A stretch of DNA of 13,837 nt from positions 1 to 13,837 of the forward strand of contig JAYWEL010000038.1 in NCBI GenBank assembly GCA_043779285.1. The letters run 5' to 3'. Shown here piece by piece: positions 5,875 to 13,757 of this stretch. The notes under the pieces are model-generated. The model had not been told where the DNA came from and searched no databases. It was given only the letters and a program-made list of their open reading frames with translations. The stretch is from MGR-bin208 sp043779285. GTDB lineage: Bacteria > Bacteroidota > Bacteroidia > Chitinophagales > Chitinophagaceae. Every line of letters starts with the position of its first letter. Position 1 is the stretch's first letter. Both the position numbers and the translations under genes were made by a program.

Positions 5875-7913
5875 CGGGGATAATATTTCTGATAAATTGA
5901 ATCGGGAATCAATGCAGCTCCTTTAATAAATTGGTCGTTTTTATTTTTAAACAAATTAAAGGCTCCCAATAATTGCTGGTATTTGCTTTTATCCTGCACC
6001 GGTTCTTCATCCATAGTTGCGGTGAGTGAAAATACCGATTCGGCATTCAGATGAAAATTTCCCTGAACAAAATCGATCACTTCATTTTTTGTCTGCATCA
6101 AAGGATATTGATGCTTATTTGAAAATGTGCGGGTTGTATCCAATCCACTGCCCATCCAACTTGCAAGGCTAGGTTTTTGAAACGCATACGCATGGTGCAA
6201 ATAAGCTATTAAACTTGGAGCAATATCAAAATGCGATGATACAGAAGAAAAAACAGCCTTACGTTTCAGCAATGGGGAGTATATAATAAACGGCACGTGA
6301 TAGCGATCCATTTTTGTAATCATCGGAATTTCGGGTAGCCGATGATCACCAGTAATTAAAAAGATGGTATTATTAAAATCGCTGCGTTGTTTGTATTTCG
6401 CAAAAAATGTTTTCAAGGCATCATCAAAAAACAGTACACTGGCATACTGGCTTTTATAGGGCTGGTAGGCCAATTTGGTTTCTGCCGAAAATTCAAGTTG
6501 CGTCATTCGTTCCTCGAATTTCTGATTGAATTTTTCCTGATCGTTAATTAAAAACGGACTATGTGTAGAAACAGTAAACAGCACACTTAGTTTCGGTTGA
6601 ACCGAATCATTATTTTGTAAATCTAAAAAACGGCGAAACAACTCATTGTCTCCATAACCCCAGCTAAACCCGTTTTTGCTGGGTAATTTAGTGTACCCTG
6701 ATGGGAAATTAGACTCGTCATGAATATTATTTATTGCATTTTTATTTACAAAAATATGCATGTTATCAAATTTCGAATCGCCACCATAATAAAACGAAGT
6801 GTTGTAACCGTTATACCGGGCTAGACTTAATAAGGAAAGATGCGCAGGCATATTTTCACCTAATTCATTAAAGCCATTTTTACCAAATGGCAAAGAGCCC
6901 AACACCGAAGGCAACACGGCAAAACTTCTGCCCCCTGTACTCAGAAAATTTTTCCAATACAAGCTTTCATTGGATAGCGAATCAAAGAAAGGTGTGAAGT
7001 TCCCCAGCACGGCACCACTGTTTGTAAAAGCTCTGCCAAGCCCTTCAACAAGAATGATGACAATGTTTGGTTTCCGATCACTTTGGTTGAAGTATGGAGA
7101 TAAAACATCTGCCGTTTCATCTTTATGTAAAAAAGGATATTCCTTTTCGTTGATGTATACAAAATCCTGGATGGATACACTGCCGTTTCCATAATCGCCG
7201 GAATAATTATCGGCATAGATATCCAGTTCATTCAGCTTGGGGAAAAAATATTGCACGGTTTTTTCTATAAAAAAATCAGACTTATTTAGTACCAATGTTT
7301 TTGAATATTCTGTTTTCAGTTTTTCCACATCACCCGAATAAGTAAACCCACTGAAGAATACCAATATAGAAAAAGAAATAAAACTGAGTGAGAAATATGG
7401 ATGGGTATTTATTTTTTTTGACAACTGAAAAAAAACAAAAGCGTACAGCATTATGGCAATAAGCAGATAAGCCATCATGGAAATATCTACCCCTCCGGCT
7501 GCATTCAATGTTTGTTTAATATCCGCTATTGAATAAGCAAATAAGTCGGCACCCAGTGGAACCAGGGTGGTGTTGAAATATTGTACCAGACCCAGTTGTG
7601 TAAGTATTAATAAGCTGCTGAGAATAAAATAAAAAACAATTGAAATACGGATGGAGATGAAGCTAAGCAGCCAAAAAGGAATTAATAATAGCAGGTATAG
7701 TTTAATCCAATAAAGCAAACTGTTTAGTATCAGTGAAGTGGATATGGTAAATAAAGGAAGATCCTCTTTGTTTGATCCCGCATTTAAAAAAATTTCGTAA
7801 ATGGCAGCCAGTAATAAAAAAACTAAAAACAATACTGCTTTGCCTGAATAGGTTTTCATAACATTTGAAAAACGGTGGAAGGAGTTTTGTAAACCTGATT
7901 TTAATTTATTCAT
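5871..7913 (-). CDS. LTA-synthase-like membrane sulfatase-superfamily phosphoglycerol/phosphoethanolamine-type transferase
   Basis: The 680-residue protein has about five hydrophobic helices in the first 195 residues (near 26-44, 56-90, 92-112, 146-164, 175-192), then a large extracytoplasmic alkaline-phosphatase-superfamily domain (about 280-575). Metal and active-site motifs of the LtaS/OpgB group can be placed: E290 in IVIILVEGLGR, GGRSF with S330 at the nucleophile position, H451 in STHSPF, and D523-H524 in ITGDHRLPE. LtaS-type enzymes use Thr at the nucleophile site, so Ser here is notable. Such enzymes move phosphoglycerol or phosphoethanolamine groups onto surface polymers; some members hydrolyse instead. 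A tail of about 100 residues (580-680) has no known motif. It starts 10 nt after the GT2 stop, probably in the same operon, which suggests modification of the GT2 product. Superfamily is firm; substrate is unknown. Confidence 0.88.
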   Translation of the reverse strand: MNKLKSGLQNSFHRFSNVMKTYSGKAVLFLVFLLLAAIYEIFLNAGSNKEDLPLFTISTSLILNSLLYWIKLYLLLLIPFWLLSFISIRISIVFYFILSSLLILTQLGLVQYFNTTLVPLGADLFAYSIADIKQTLNAAGGVDISMMAYLLIAIMLYAFVFFQLSKKINTHPYFSLSFISFSILVFFSGFTYSGDVEKLKTEYSKTLVLNKSDFFIEKTVQYFFPKLNELDIYADNYSGDYGNGSVSIQDFVYINEKEYPFLHKDETADVLSPYFNQSDRKPNIVIILVEGLGRAFTNSGAVLGNFTPFFDSLSNESLYWKNFLSTGGRSFAVLPSVLGSLPFGKNGFNELGENMPAHLSLLSLARYNGYNTSFYYGGDSKFDNMHIFVNKNAINNIHDESNFPSGYTKLPSKNGFSWGYGDNELFRRFLDLQNNDSVQPKLSVLFTVSTHSPFLINDQEKFNQKFEERMTQLEFSAETKLAYQPYKSQYASVLFFDDALKTFFAKYKQRSDFNNTIFLITGDHRLPEIPMITKMDRYHVPFIIYSPLLKRKAVFSSVSSHFDIAPSLIAYLHHAYAFQKPSLASWMGSGLDTTRTFSNKHQYPLMQTKNEVIDFVQGNFHLNAESVFSLTATMDEEPVQDKSKYQQLLGAFNLFKNKNDQFIKGAALIPDSIYQKYYPR

Positions 7914-7923
7914 AGGTCAACAT

Positions 7924-9351
7924 TTAATTATTTTTTGCACTCGAAAATCCTTGCCTGGTCATGACTCCCCATGTTTTTTTCTTTCGTAGAAAATCAATAT
8001 TTCCTTGTACGGCAGACCATACTACAAAAGGGTGAAAAAGAAAAGGCTCCAGCAATCCGGTCAGGATGAGTTTAAATATATCTGATCGATTTTTATATTG
8101 ATTATAGGTAGAAACTTCCATCAATATTGCAAACATGGAGTATAGAAAACCAAAGCTGATAATAAAAGCAAGTAAGAGTAAAAAATAACTCCAGTTCATT
8201 AAGCCCAGGATAGCAAATATCAAAAACATAACGAATCCAATAAACTCAATCAACGGTGCAAGGAATTCAAAAAAGAACCAATACGGATAACTCAGCATGC
8301 CCAGTATACCATAATTGCGATTGAAAAACATTTTCTTATGTATCTGTAATGTTTCAATGGTACCTCTTGTCCATCGGTTACGTTGTCTTCCCAGAATCTG
8401 ATAGGTCGATGGTGCTTCTGTCCAGCATAGTGGATCGGGAATATAAGCCACTTTATAAGGCAGTTTATGTTCCTGCATATAACGTCGCATACGTACAATC
8501 AGCTCCATATCTTCTCCCACTGTTTTTGGATTATAGCCCCCTGCTTTAATTACGATATCCCGATCAAAAGCACCGAATGCACCGGAAATAATTAATAATC
8601 CATTCAATCGGCTCCATGCCATGCGACCCAATAAAAATGCACGGATATATTCCAGGGTTTGAACCCGTGGTAAAAACTGTTTGGGTAAATTTACTTTGAC
8701 GATTTTTCCGTTTTCAACTTCACAGGAATTGGCTATCCGTATCACTCCACCGGCTGCAATAACATGCACTTCTTTTTCTTCTAAAAACGGTTTGATGAGT
8801 TTTAATAATGCATCCTGTTCCAGAATACAATCCACGTCGATACAAACAATATATTTATTGGCAGACACATTGATGCCCACATTCAATGCATCGGCCTTTC
8901 CGCCATTTTCCTTGTCCACTACAATCAATTTACTGTAGACGGAGTTTTGGCTTTTATAAATTCCACGGATTGCCTTAGTTGTAATTTCTTCTGTAACCAG
9001 GAATGGATTTTTTACCAGATCATAAGACTCAATCAATCTCTCCAGTGTATCATCTTTGCTGCCATCATTAATAACGATCAGTTCCATATTATTATAATGA
9101 ATGGAAAGCAATGACCGGACATTTTCAATAATATTGGCGCCTTCATTAAATGCAGGAGCCAAAATGCTGATGGAAGGTGCATACTCGGAAGATGCCAAAA
9201 TACTATAATCAGTAAAGCTTGATTTTTGCAGGTACTGTCTTATTTCCCCGATAGAAAATACGGCAATAAAAAGATAAAATAAAAGCAGCAGTATGGAATA
9301 GATCAGAATGCCGTAGACGAAAAAATTATATAGGATCTCTGTAATATTCAT
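7924..9351 (-). CDS. Processive-type GT2 membrane glycosyltransferase (exopolysaccharide synthase)
   Basis: The 475-residue inner-membrane enzyme has an N-terminal hydrophobic helix (about 10-33) and a cytosolic GT-A domain (60-330). All processive GT2 signatures are present: D96 in INDGSKDDT, DVD (172-174), the GED acid pair E280-D281, and Q(R/N)RW as QRNRW (323-327). Three or four C-terminal helices follow (about 350-385, 388-412, 426-446). This is the PgaC/hyaluronan-synthase/BcsA layout, in which one protein polymerises sugar from a nucleotide sugar and moves the chain across the inner membrane. No PilZ domain is present, so c-di-GMP control in cis is not evident. The start codon overlaps the stop of the HEAT gene (TGATG), implying coupled translation. 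Sugar specificity cannot be read from sequence. Confidence 0.93.
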   Translation of the reverse strand: MNITEILYNFFVYGILIYSILLLLFYLFIAVFSIGEIRQYLQKSSFTDYSILASSEYAPSISILAPAFNEGANIIENVRSLLSIHYNNMELIVINDGSKDDTLERLIESYDLVKNPFLVTEEITTKAIRGIYKSQNSVYSKLIVVDKENGGKADALNVGINVSANKYIVCIDVDCILEQDALLKLIKPFLEEKEVHVIAAGGVIRIANSCEVENGKIVKVNLPKQFLPRVQTLEYIRAFLLGRMAWSRLNGLLIISGAFGAFDRDIVIKAGGYNPKTVGEDMELIVRMRRYMQEHKLPYKVAYIPDPLCWTEAPSTYQILGRQRNRWTRGTIETLQIHKKMFFNRNYGILGMLSYPYWFFFEFLAPLIEFIGFVMFLIFAILGLMNWSYFLLLLAFIISFGFLYSMFAILMEVSTYNQYKNRSDIFKLILTGLLEPFLFHPFVVWSAVQGNIDFLRKKKTWGVMTRQGFSSAKNN

Positions 9352-10460
9352 CAGGCTGGTTCCGAATTAAGTTGATTTAAAATGACATACCAGGGATACC
9401 TATTTTCATCAATTGCATAATCAGTTATAACAAATTCCGAATTGCCAATAAATTTAATAGCTCTGGCTGCTTCCAATTTAAAAGAATTATCCGGATGATT
9501 CAAAATGGATTTCAAAAAAGGAATTTCGGCATCAGTACCAATTTCTTTTAAAAATTGTATAATCATGAACTGGACCGATTTTTCCAGGCTGTGATAATGA
9601 CTTACATATAAGGAAGCGGTATCTTCCAAATGTATTTTACTGAGTGTTGAAACTGCTTGGTCCTGAATAAGCATCGAGGTATGAGACAAGCACTCTACTA
9701 CATGTTCGTATTGTTCATATTGCTGATAAATTCCTACCAGCTTTAATGCAAATTCAACAACGGTTTCGTTCGAAGATTTTATCCATTGACTGAGGTTTTC
9801 AAAACTATCGGGCTTTTGACGTGATAGTTCATTCAACAATTGCAATTGTTGCCAGGTAGTAATCGGGTAGCTTATTACTTTTAAAAATCGAAGCCCTTTA
9901 AAACCGGTCAATTTTATTATGGCAACTTGGGCATCCATACGAACCAGCAAATTAGCATGGTTGGTATAATAATAAATTTTACGAAGTTGTTTATGCTGAT
10001 TCAATGAAGCCAATTGTTGAATAGCTTCAGCTTTTAAATACCAGCGTTTATTTGTCAGTTGTTTTATAAGATCTTTTCCTAGTCCAGTTTTTTCAAATAG
10101 CCATTGCACATTTTCTTCCGAGTTGCCGCTTAGTTTTTTACAGGTTTCTGCCAACTCTTTTGTCATAACCTTTTTATCAAAGGCTGTTTGTTTGTATTTG
10201 TTCAGGGTGTTTTCAAATCCGGGTTGAGTATATGTTTCTTCTAATTCTTCCATCGATTCACAGATGGCAATTTCGCTGATGAAGTCGGCGATGTTTTTTT
10301 GAATTTCTTTTCGTCTGTTGTCAAATCTGTTTTTTCTGAATAAATAAATTACAATGATGCCAGAAACAAGAATAATGATGGTCGCAAATAACAAGGTAAT
10401 ATGATACAGGAGCTGTTGTGGAATAATCACCGAAATAATATACTGGAAATTGGTATTCAT
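9351..10460 (-). CDS. Membrane-anchored HEAT-repeat protein coupled to the GT2 synthase
   Basis: The 369-residue protein has one N-terminal transmembrane helix (about 18-40, IVSG...VIYLF) followed by RKNRF, a positive-inside signal that puts the rest in the cytosol. From about 115 onward it is a run of helical pairs of HEAT type. Examples are the RWYLKAEAIQQLASL and NLLVRMDAQVAIIKLTG segments, and near the end PFLKSILNHPDNSFKLEAARAIKFIG. HEAT solenoids are protein-binding scaffolds. The stop TGA shares its A with the GT2 ATG, so the two proteins are made in step and probably form a membrane complex. It could also receive the nearby response regulator's signal, which is inference. A 93-nt gap with a long hairpin lies upstream. 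Confidence 0.85.
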   Translation of the reverse strand: MNTNFQYIISVIIPQQLLYHITLLFATIIILVSGIIVIYLFRKNRFDNRRKEIQKNIADFISEIAICESMEELEETYTQPGFENTLNKYKQTAFDKKVMTKELAETCKKLSGNSEENVQWLFEKTGLGKDLIKQLTNKRWYLKAEAIQQLASLNQHKQLRKIYYYTNHANLLVRMDAQVAIIKLTGFKGLRFLKVISYPITTWQQLQLLNELSRQKPDSFENLSQWIKSSNETVVEFALKLVGIYQQYEQYEHVVECLSHTSMLIQDQAVSTLSKIHLEDTASLYVSHYHSLEKSVQFMIIQFLKEIGTDAEIPFLKSILNHPDNSFKLEAARAIKFIGNSEFVITDYAIDENRYPWYVILNQLNSEPA

Positions 10461-10477
10461 GGATTATTATTACAACA

Positions 10478-10533
10478 AAAAACTTTTAACAGCATGCAAT
10501 ATATGCAGTAATACATATATCATATGCTGTTAA
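10478..10533 (-). terminator. Long interrupted hairpin with T run: attenuator between regulators and biosynthetic genes
   Basis: TTAACAGCAT (10486-10495) pairs perfectly with 10524-10533 over 10 bp. After a 3/3 internal loop, ATATATG (10499-10505) pairs with CATATAT (10514-10520), leaving an 8-nt apical loop. On the minus strand the structure is followed by AAAAGTTTTTTG. It sits after the response-regulator stop and before the HEAT-protein start, so it can end most transcripts there or act as a condition-dependent attenuator. Structure is visible; function is inferred. Confidence 0.6.
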
Positions 10534-10553
10534 CTATTAAAAGTACAGTATAA

Positions 10554-10916
10554 TTAAACTGCTGTTTGAAGTCTTTTAACTCGCATCGAAAGTTCGTTAG
10601 GGCTGAACGGTTTGGTAATAAAATCATCAGCACCTAAATTAAATGCTTCCAGAACCACGTTTTCTTGTCCAAGGGAGGAAAGCACAATGATGGGTACATT
10701 TTTTCCGGGGCGTTTTTTTACTACTCCAATTATTTCCAGGCCCGAGGAGAACGGCATCATAATGTCGGTGATAATTAAATCGGGGTTGTGAAAAGCAATT
10801 TTTTCTAAGGCTTCATTTCCGTCACTGGTAACAATCACTTCATGACCGTCTTTTTTCAGCTTCATTTCAATAATCTTGCGCATGGTCATTTCGTCTTCTG
10901 CAATAAGGATTTTCAT
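10554..10916 (-). CDS. Single-domain response regulator
   Basis: The 120-residue protein is one CheY-like receiver and nothing more. The acidic pocket E7-D8, phospho-acceptor D51 (LIITDIMMP), switch S80 (VLSSLG) and K102 (TKPF) are all in place, so it should be phosphorylated. There is no DNA-binding, GGDEF or other output domain; the last helix ends at residue 120. Its gene starts 28 nt after the stop of the hybrid kinase gene, which ends in an HPt domain. The HPt of that kinase is the obvious donor. Output must go through protein contact, possibly with the HEAT protein or synthase encoded next. Confidence 0.95.
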   Translation of the reverse strand: MKILIAEDEMTMRKIIEMKLKKDGHEVIVTSDGNEALEKIAFHNPDLIITDIMMPFSSGLEIIGVVKKRPGKNVPIIVLSSLGQENVVLEAFNLGADDFITKPFSPNELSMRVKRLQTAV

Positions 10917-10944
10917 AGTAGGGATATTAAGGGTATTCGAATTA

Positions 10945-13443
10945 TTAAATATGTATCAGTTGTATTTTTGCGTTTTCAATTTCTGTTTCAAGCATTGGTT
11001 TTAATTCCTTAAACAGGTTTTCCATGGTTTCCATGTTTTCAACAATACGGGTAAAATTTCTTTTTTCTTTGGCGTCTAATTCTATCTGTGAAGTCAACGT
11101 CAGCAATTTTGTTAATTGCAAAATGCCCAGGCTGCTTTTTAATTTATGTGCATGGCTTCTTATCCCTTCCCAGTTCATTGTATCAATCGCCTCGTTTATA
11201 TCAGTCATTGTTTCCGGTGTTGATTCAAGGAACAACTGAAGTACTTCTATCAGGCAATCAAGATCCTCCATTTCAATTAAATAACTCAGGTTATACGGAT
11301 TCCTAGATTCAAGTTGAACTATCGGTTCTTTTAATTCCTGTGTTTCCAGTTCCCCATTTTTATTCAACAAAAAACGTCTTAATTGTTTAAACAAATCTTC
11401 AGGTACGAATGGTTTGGTCAAATACTCATTCATGCCAATGGCTAGGCATCTTTCTTTTTCATTTCGCAAGGCACTGGCTGTCATGGCAATGATGGGAATA
11501 TCCATCTTTAATGTTTTACGAATATATTCAGTGGTTTCAAAGCCATTCATTTCGGGCATTTGCAAATCCATGATAACAAGATCGTAAGTAAAGCCACCTT
11601 CAATCAGTTTAATTGCATCTTTGCCATTATCCGCCAAATCGGGTTCTAGCCCACCTTTTAATAATTGATGATAGATTACTTTCTGATTGGTAATATTATC
11701 CTCTACAATTAATATTTTCTTTCCAAATAATCCATCATCATCAATCGACTTTTGTTTTACGACCGGTTTGATGGCAACTTTATTTTCATTAATACCGTAG
11801 GTTAAGCATACTTTGAAAACTGTTCCTTCACCCATTTTACTCTGTGCATCAATTTTTCCATTTTGAAGCTGCACTAGGTTTTTAGTTATGGATAACCCAA
11901 GCCCGGTACCGCCAAACTTTCTGGTGGTGCCTGTTTCGGCTTGTGTAAAGCTTTCAAAAATGTGGTTTAATTTATCGTTTTCAACTCCAATGCCGGTATC
12001 GCTTACACTAAATTCAAGTTCCATCTCCGACTTCATCTTATTCAGCAGTTTCACTTCCAGACTAATTTCTCCTTTATGTGTAAACTTGATGGCATTGCTT
12101 AAAAGATTGGTCAATATCTGATTGAGGCGGAACGGGTCTCCAATTAAGGAATCAGAAATACCCATATCGACGGAAACTCTTAATATCAATTGTTTTTCCT
12201 TGACCTTAGGGCGGAAGGAAGCTATCGTGTTTTCAATTGTTTCACGTAAGCGAAAATCAATGCTTTCAATATTCAGTTTGCCGGCTTTTATTTTCGACAG
12301 GTCCAGAATATCATTAATAAGGAATAGCAGATTGTCGGAAGATTTTTTTATCACTTCAATAAAATCCCGTTGTTCATTATCGAGGTTGGTTCCCAACACC
12401 AAATTCGTCATACCAATAATTCCATTCATTGGTGTACGGATTTCGTGACTCATATTGGCTAGAAACTGCTCCTGTAACTGTTCTGCATTTTCCGCTTGTT
12501 TTCTCGATGCAATTAGCGCTTTTCTAAATTGTACCCGTTCTGTAATATCGGTAGCAATACCTCCTATTCCATAAATCTCATTTCGTTTATTAAACAACGG
12601 GAACTTGATTACCAGCAGGTTTGTTTCTTTTCCTTTATACTCGATGATCTCTTCTTTTTCGATCGATTTTTTTTCTTTTATCATATATTTTTCAACATCC
12701 TGATAACTTGTAGCTTTTTCAATACTTACCAGATCAAAATCAGTTTTACCAATTATTTCTCCTTCAGCATAATCAAATACTTCGTTGTATTTTTCATTCG
12801 ATAGCAGATATTTTCCATTAAGGTCTTTTACATACACCAGGAAAGGTGCATTATTCAAAATGGATTGCAGAATAAACCAATTCGTTTCTTGATCCGTATT
12901 TCCTTTTTTCTCCGGTTTTATTTTTGGATGACTATTTTGTAACTTATCGTAGGCGTCAATAAATGCTTGGTTTTGCCGGCTATATTCTTTTAATGGGGAG
13001 TAATTTTTTTCTGTACTAAACTTAGATAACCAGCTTTTGCAATCTGCAATCGCATTTTCATCTGGAAGTTTTTTGCCTACCAGTATTTCAGTACCCGTTT
13101 CAGAAACTGAAATAAAATCAAAAAAATCGATAAAGGGTTTATCAACAGATTTGCCTTTCGTCTTCCCATTTAACAAATCAGTAATATGAAAATTTTCAGG
13201 CCTGTTTTTATTGATGGCAATAAACAAGCAAGGCTCTGTATTTAAGTGGTCAATAAAAAAAGAGAAATAACCCGAATCGGTTTTTTGAATAAAATTGATT
13301 GCCAGTTCCGATAAGGCTGTAGTACCTAGGGTAATATCCAGGATTTCAAATCCGGCACACGAGGAGAAAGATTCTACCCCTTGTAAAGCAAAGATGACTT
13401 CCTGTTCTGTTCCAAATGGAATCTGGTGAATTAAGGTTTTCAT
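10945..13443 (-). CDS. Cytosolic hybrid histidine kinase: RsbT-like region, PAS, HisKA, HATPase, REC, HPt
   Basis: The 832-residue protein has no membrane helix. Domains in order: an N-terminal region (1-130) resembling a degenerate RsbT/anti-sigma GHKL fold; a linker; PAS (about 190-305, ending in GIATDITER); HisKA with H333 in NMSHEIRTPMNGIIG; HATPase_c with N-box N446/N450, G1 SDTGIG (481-486) and G2 GGTGLGL (511-517); receiver with E581-D582, D626 (VIMDLQMP) and K677 (LTKPF); and an HPt domain with H766 in HAHKLKSSLG. All phosphorelay residues are present, so H333 to D626 to H766 is expected, then on to the single-domain regulator encoded next. A cytosolic signal is likely. The gene starts the minus-strand run that includes the polysaccharide synthase. 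Confidence 0.95.
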   Translation of the reverse strand: MKTLIHQIPFGTEQEVIFALQGVESFSSCAGFEILDITLGTTALSELAINFIQKTDSGYFSFFIDHLNTEPCLFIAINKNRPENFHITDLLNGKTKGKSVDKPFIDFFDFISVSETGTEILVGKKLPDENAIADCKSWLSKFSTEKNYSPLKEYSRQNQAFIDAYDKLQNSHPKIKPEKKGNTDQETNWFILQSILNNAPFLVYVKDLNGKYLLSNEKYNEVFDYAEGEIIGKTDFDLVSIEKATSYQDVEKYMIKEKKSIEKEEIIEYKGKETNLLVIKFPLFNKRNEIYGIGGIATDITERVQFRKALIASRKQAENAEQLQEQFLANMSHEIRTPMNGIIGMTNLVLGTNLDNEQRDFIEVIKKSSDNLLFLINDILDLSKIKAGKLNIESIDFRLRETIENTIASFRPKVKEKQLILRVSVDMGISDSLIGDPFRLNQILTNLLSNAIKFTHKGEISLEVKLLNKMKSEMELEFSVSDTGIGVENDKLNHIFESFTQAETGTTRKFGGTGLGLSITKNLVQLQNGKIDAQSKMGEGTVFKVCLTYGINENKVAIKPVVKQKSIDDDGLFGKKILIVEDNITNQKVIYHQLLKGGLEPDLADNGKDAIKLIEGGFTYDLVIMDLQMPEMNGFETTEYIRKTLKMDIPIIAMTASALRNEKERCLAIGMNEYLTKPFVPEDLFKQLRRFLLNKNGELETQELKEPIVQLESRNPYNLSYLIEMEDLDCLIEVLQLFLESTPETMTDINEAIDTMNWEGIRSHAHKLKSSLGILQLTKLLTLTSQIELDAKEKRNFTRIVENMETMENLFKELKPMLETEIENAKIQLIHI

Positions 13444-13497
13444 AGACGGGTTATTAGATATAGGATATTTAAAAATAGGTAAGATAATCGAGGAAAG

Positions 13498-13511
13498 TTC
13501 AGTTGACTGAA
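13498..13511. promoter_or_regulatory. Inverted repeat TTCAGT-TG-ACTGAA, possible operator
   Basis: A 6-bp perfect inverted repeat with a 2-bp centre lies 55 bp before the kinase start, in the roughly 200-bp divergent gap between the kinase gene and the tRNA-like array. A weak minus-strand -7-like box (TATTTTTA, complement of about 13470-13477) lies between it and the kinase start. It may be a regulator site; nothing else is seen in this gap up to the array promoter. Confidence 0.25.
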
Positions 13512-13620
13512 GAATTGCGGTAAAATTGAGGGAAACTACTTTGTGGCATGTATCGTAATAGTCCGTATTTAAAATGCCTGTCCAAGTTTTTAATGTGTTA
13601 AAAAATTTAAATCAAAAACA

Positions 13621-13653
13621 CTTGATTATTGAAACTAAAATTCCCTATTTTTG
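13621..13653 (+). promoter_or_regulatory. Promoter of the tRNA-like array
   Basis: TATTTTTG (13646-13653) is an exact TAnnTTTG -7 box, with CTTG (13621-13624) 21 bp upstream as a -33 match. The array begins 17 nt downstream. The 11-mer CCTATTTTTGC is shared with the promoter of the true tRNA at 704-777, at a similar distance from the RNA, which suggests the array is transcribed like a tRNA gene. Confidence 0.6.
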
Positions 13654-13670
13654 CAACCCCGAAACGGGAA

Positions 13671-13757
13671 ATTCCTACTTTGCTCTATTGGTTAGAGCAT
13701 CCCGATGTAAAATCGGGAGGGACGTTGGTTCAGACAACGAAAAAAGTTGAAAAACAT
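13671..13757 (+). pseudogene. tRNA-like unit 1 (degenerate, lacks acceptor 3' strand)
   Basis: Three hairpins sit where tRNA arms belong. The D-arm is GCTC/GAGC (13682-13685, 13695-13698). The anticodon-like arm is TCCCGA-TGTAAAA-TCGGGA (13700-13718; 6-bp stem, so U33 and anticodon position are not canonical). The T-like arm is CGTTG-GTTCAGA-CAACG (13723-13739). An A6 run then GTTG follow instead of an acceptor strand and NCCA. The 5' strand and D-loop depart from tRNA consensus more than in unit 2. It cannot form a normal aminoacylatable tRNA. Confidence 0.6.

Noticed and set aside
7924..9351. Cellulose synthase BcsA
   Set aside because: D, DxD, ED and QxxRW motifs fit, but there is no PilZ domain and no bcsB, bcsZ or bcsC neighbour; a general processive GT2 is the safer call.
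12122..12448. Plus-strand open frame of 108 residues within the kinase gene
   Set aside because: It lies fully opposite the conserved HisKA/HATPase coding region.
10945..13443. Transmembrane sensor kinase
   Set aside because: No hydrophobic helix long enough to span the membrane is seen in the first 330 residues.
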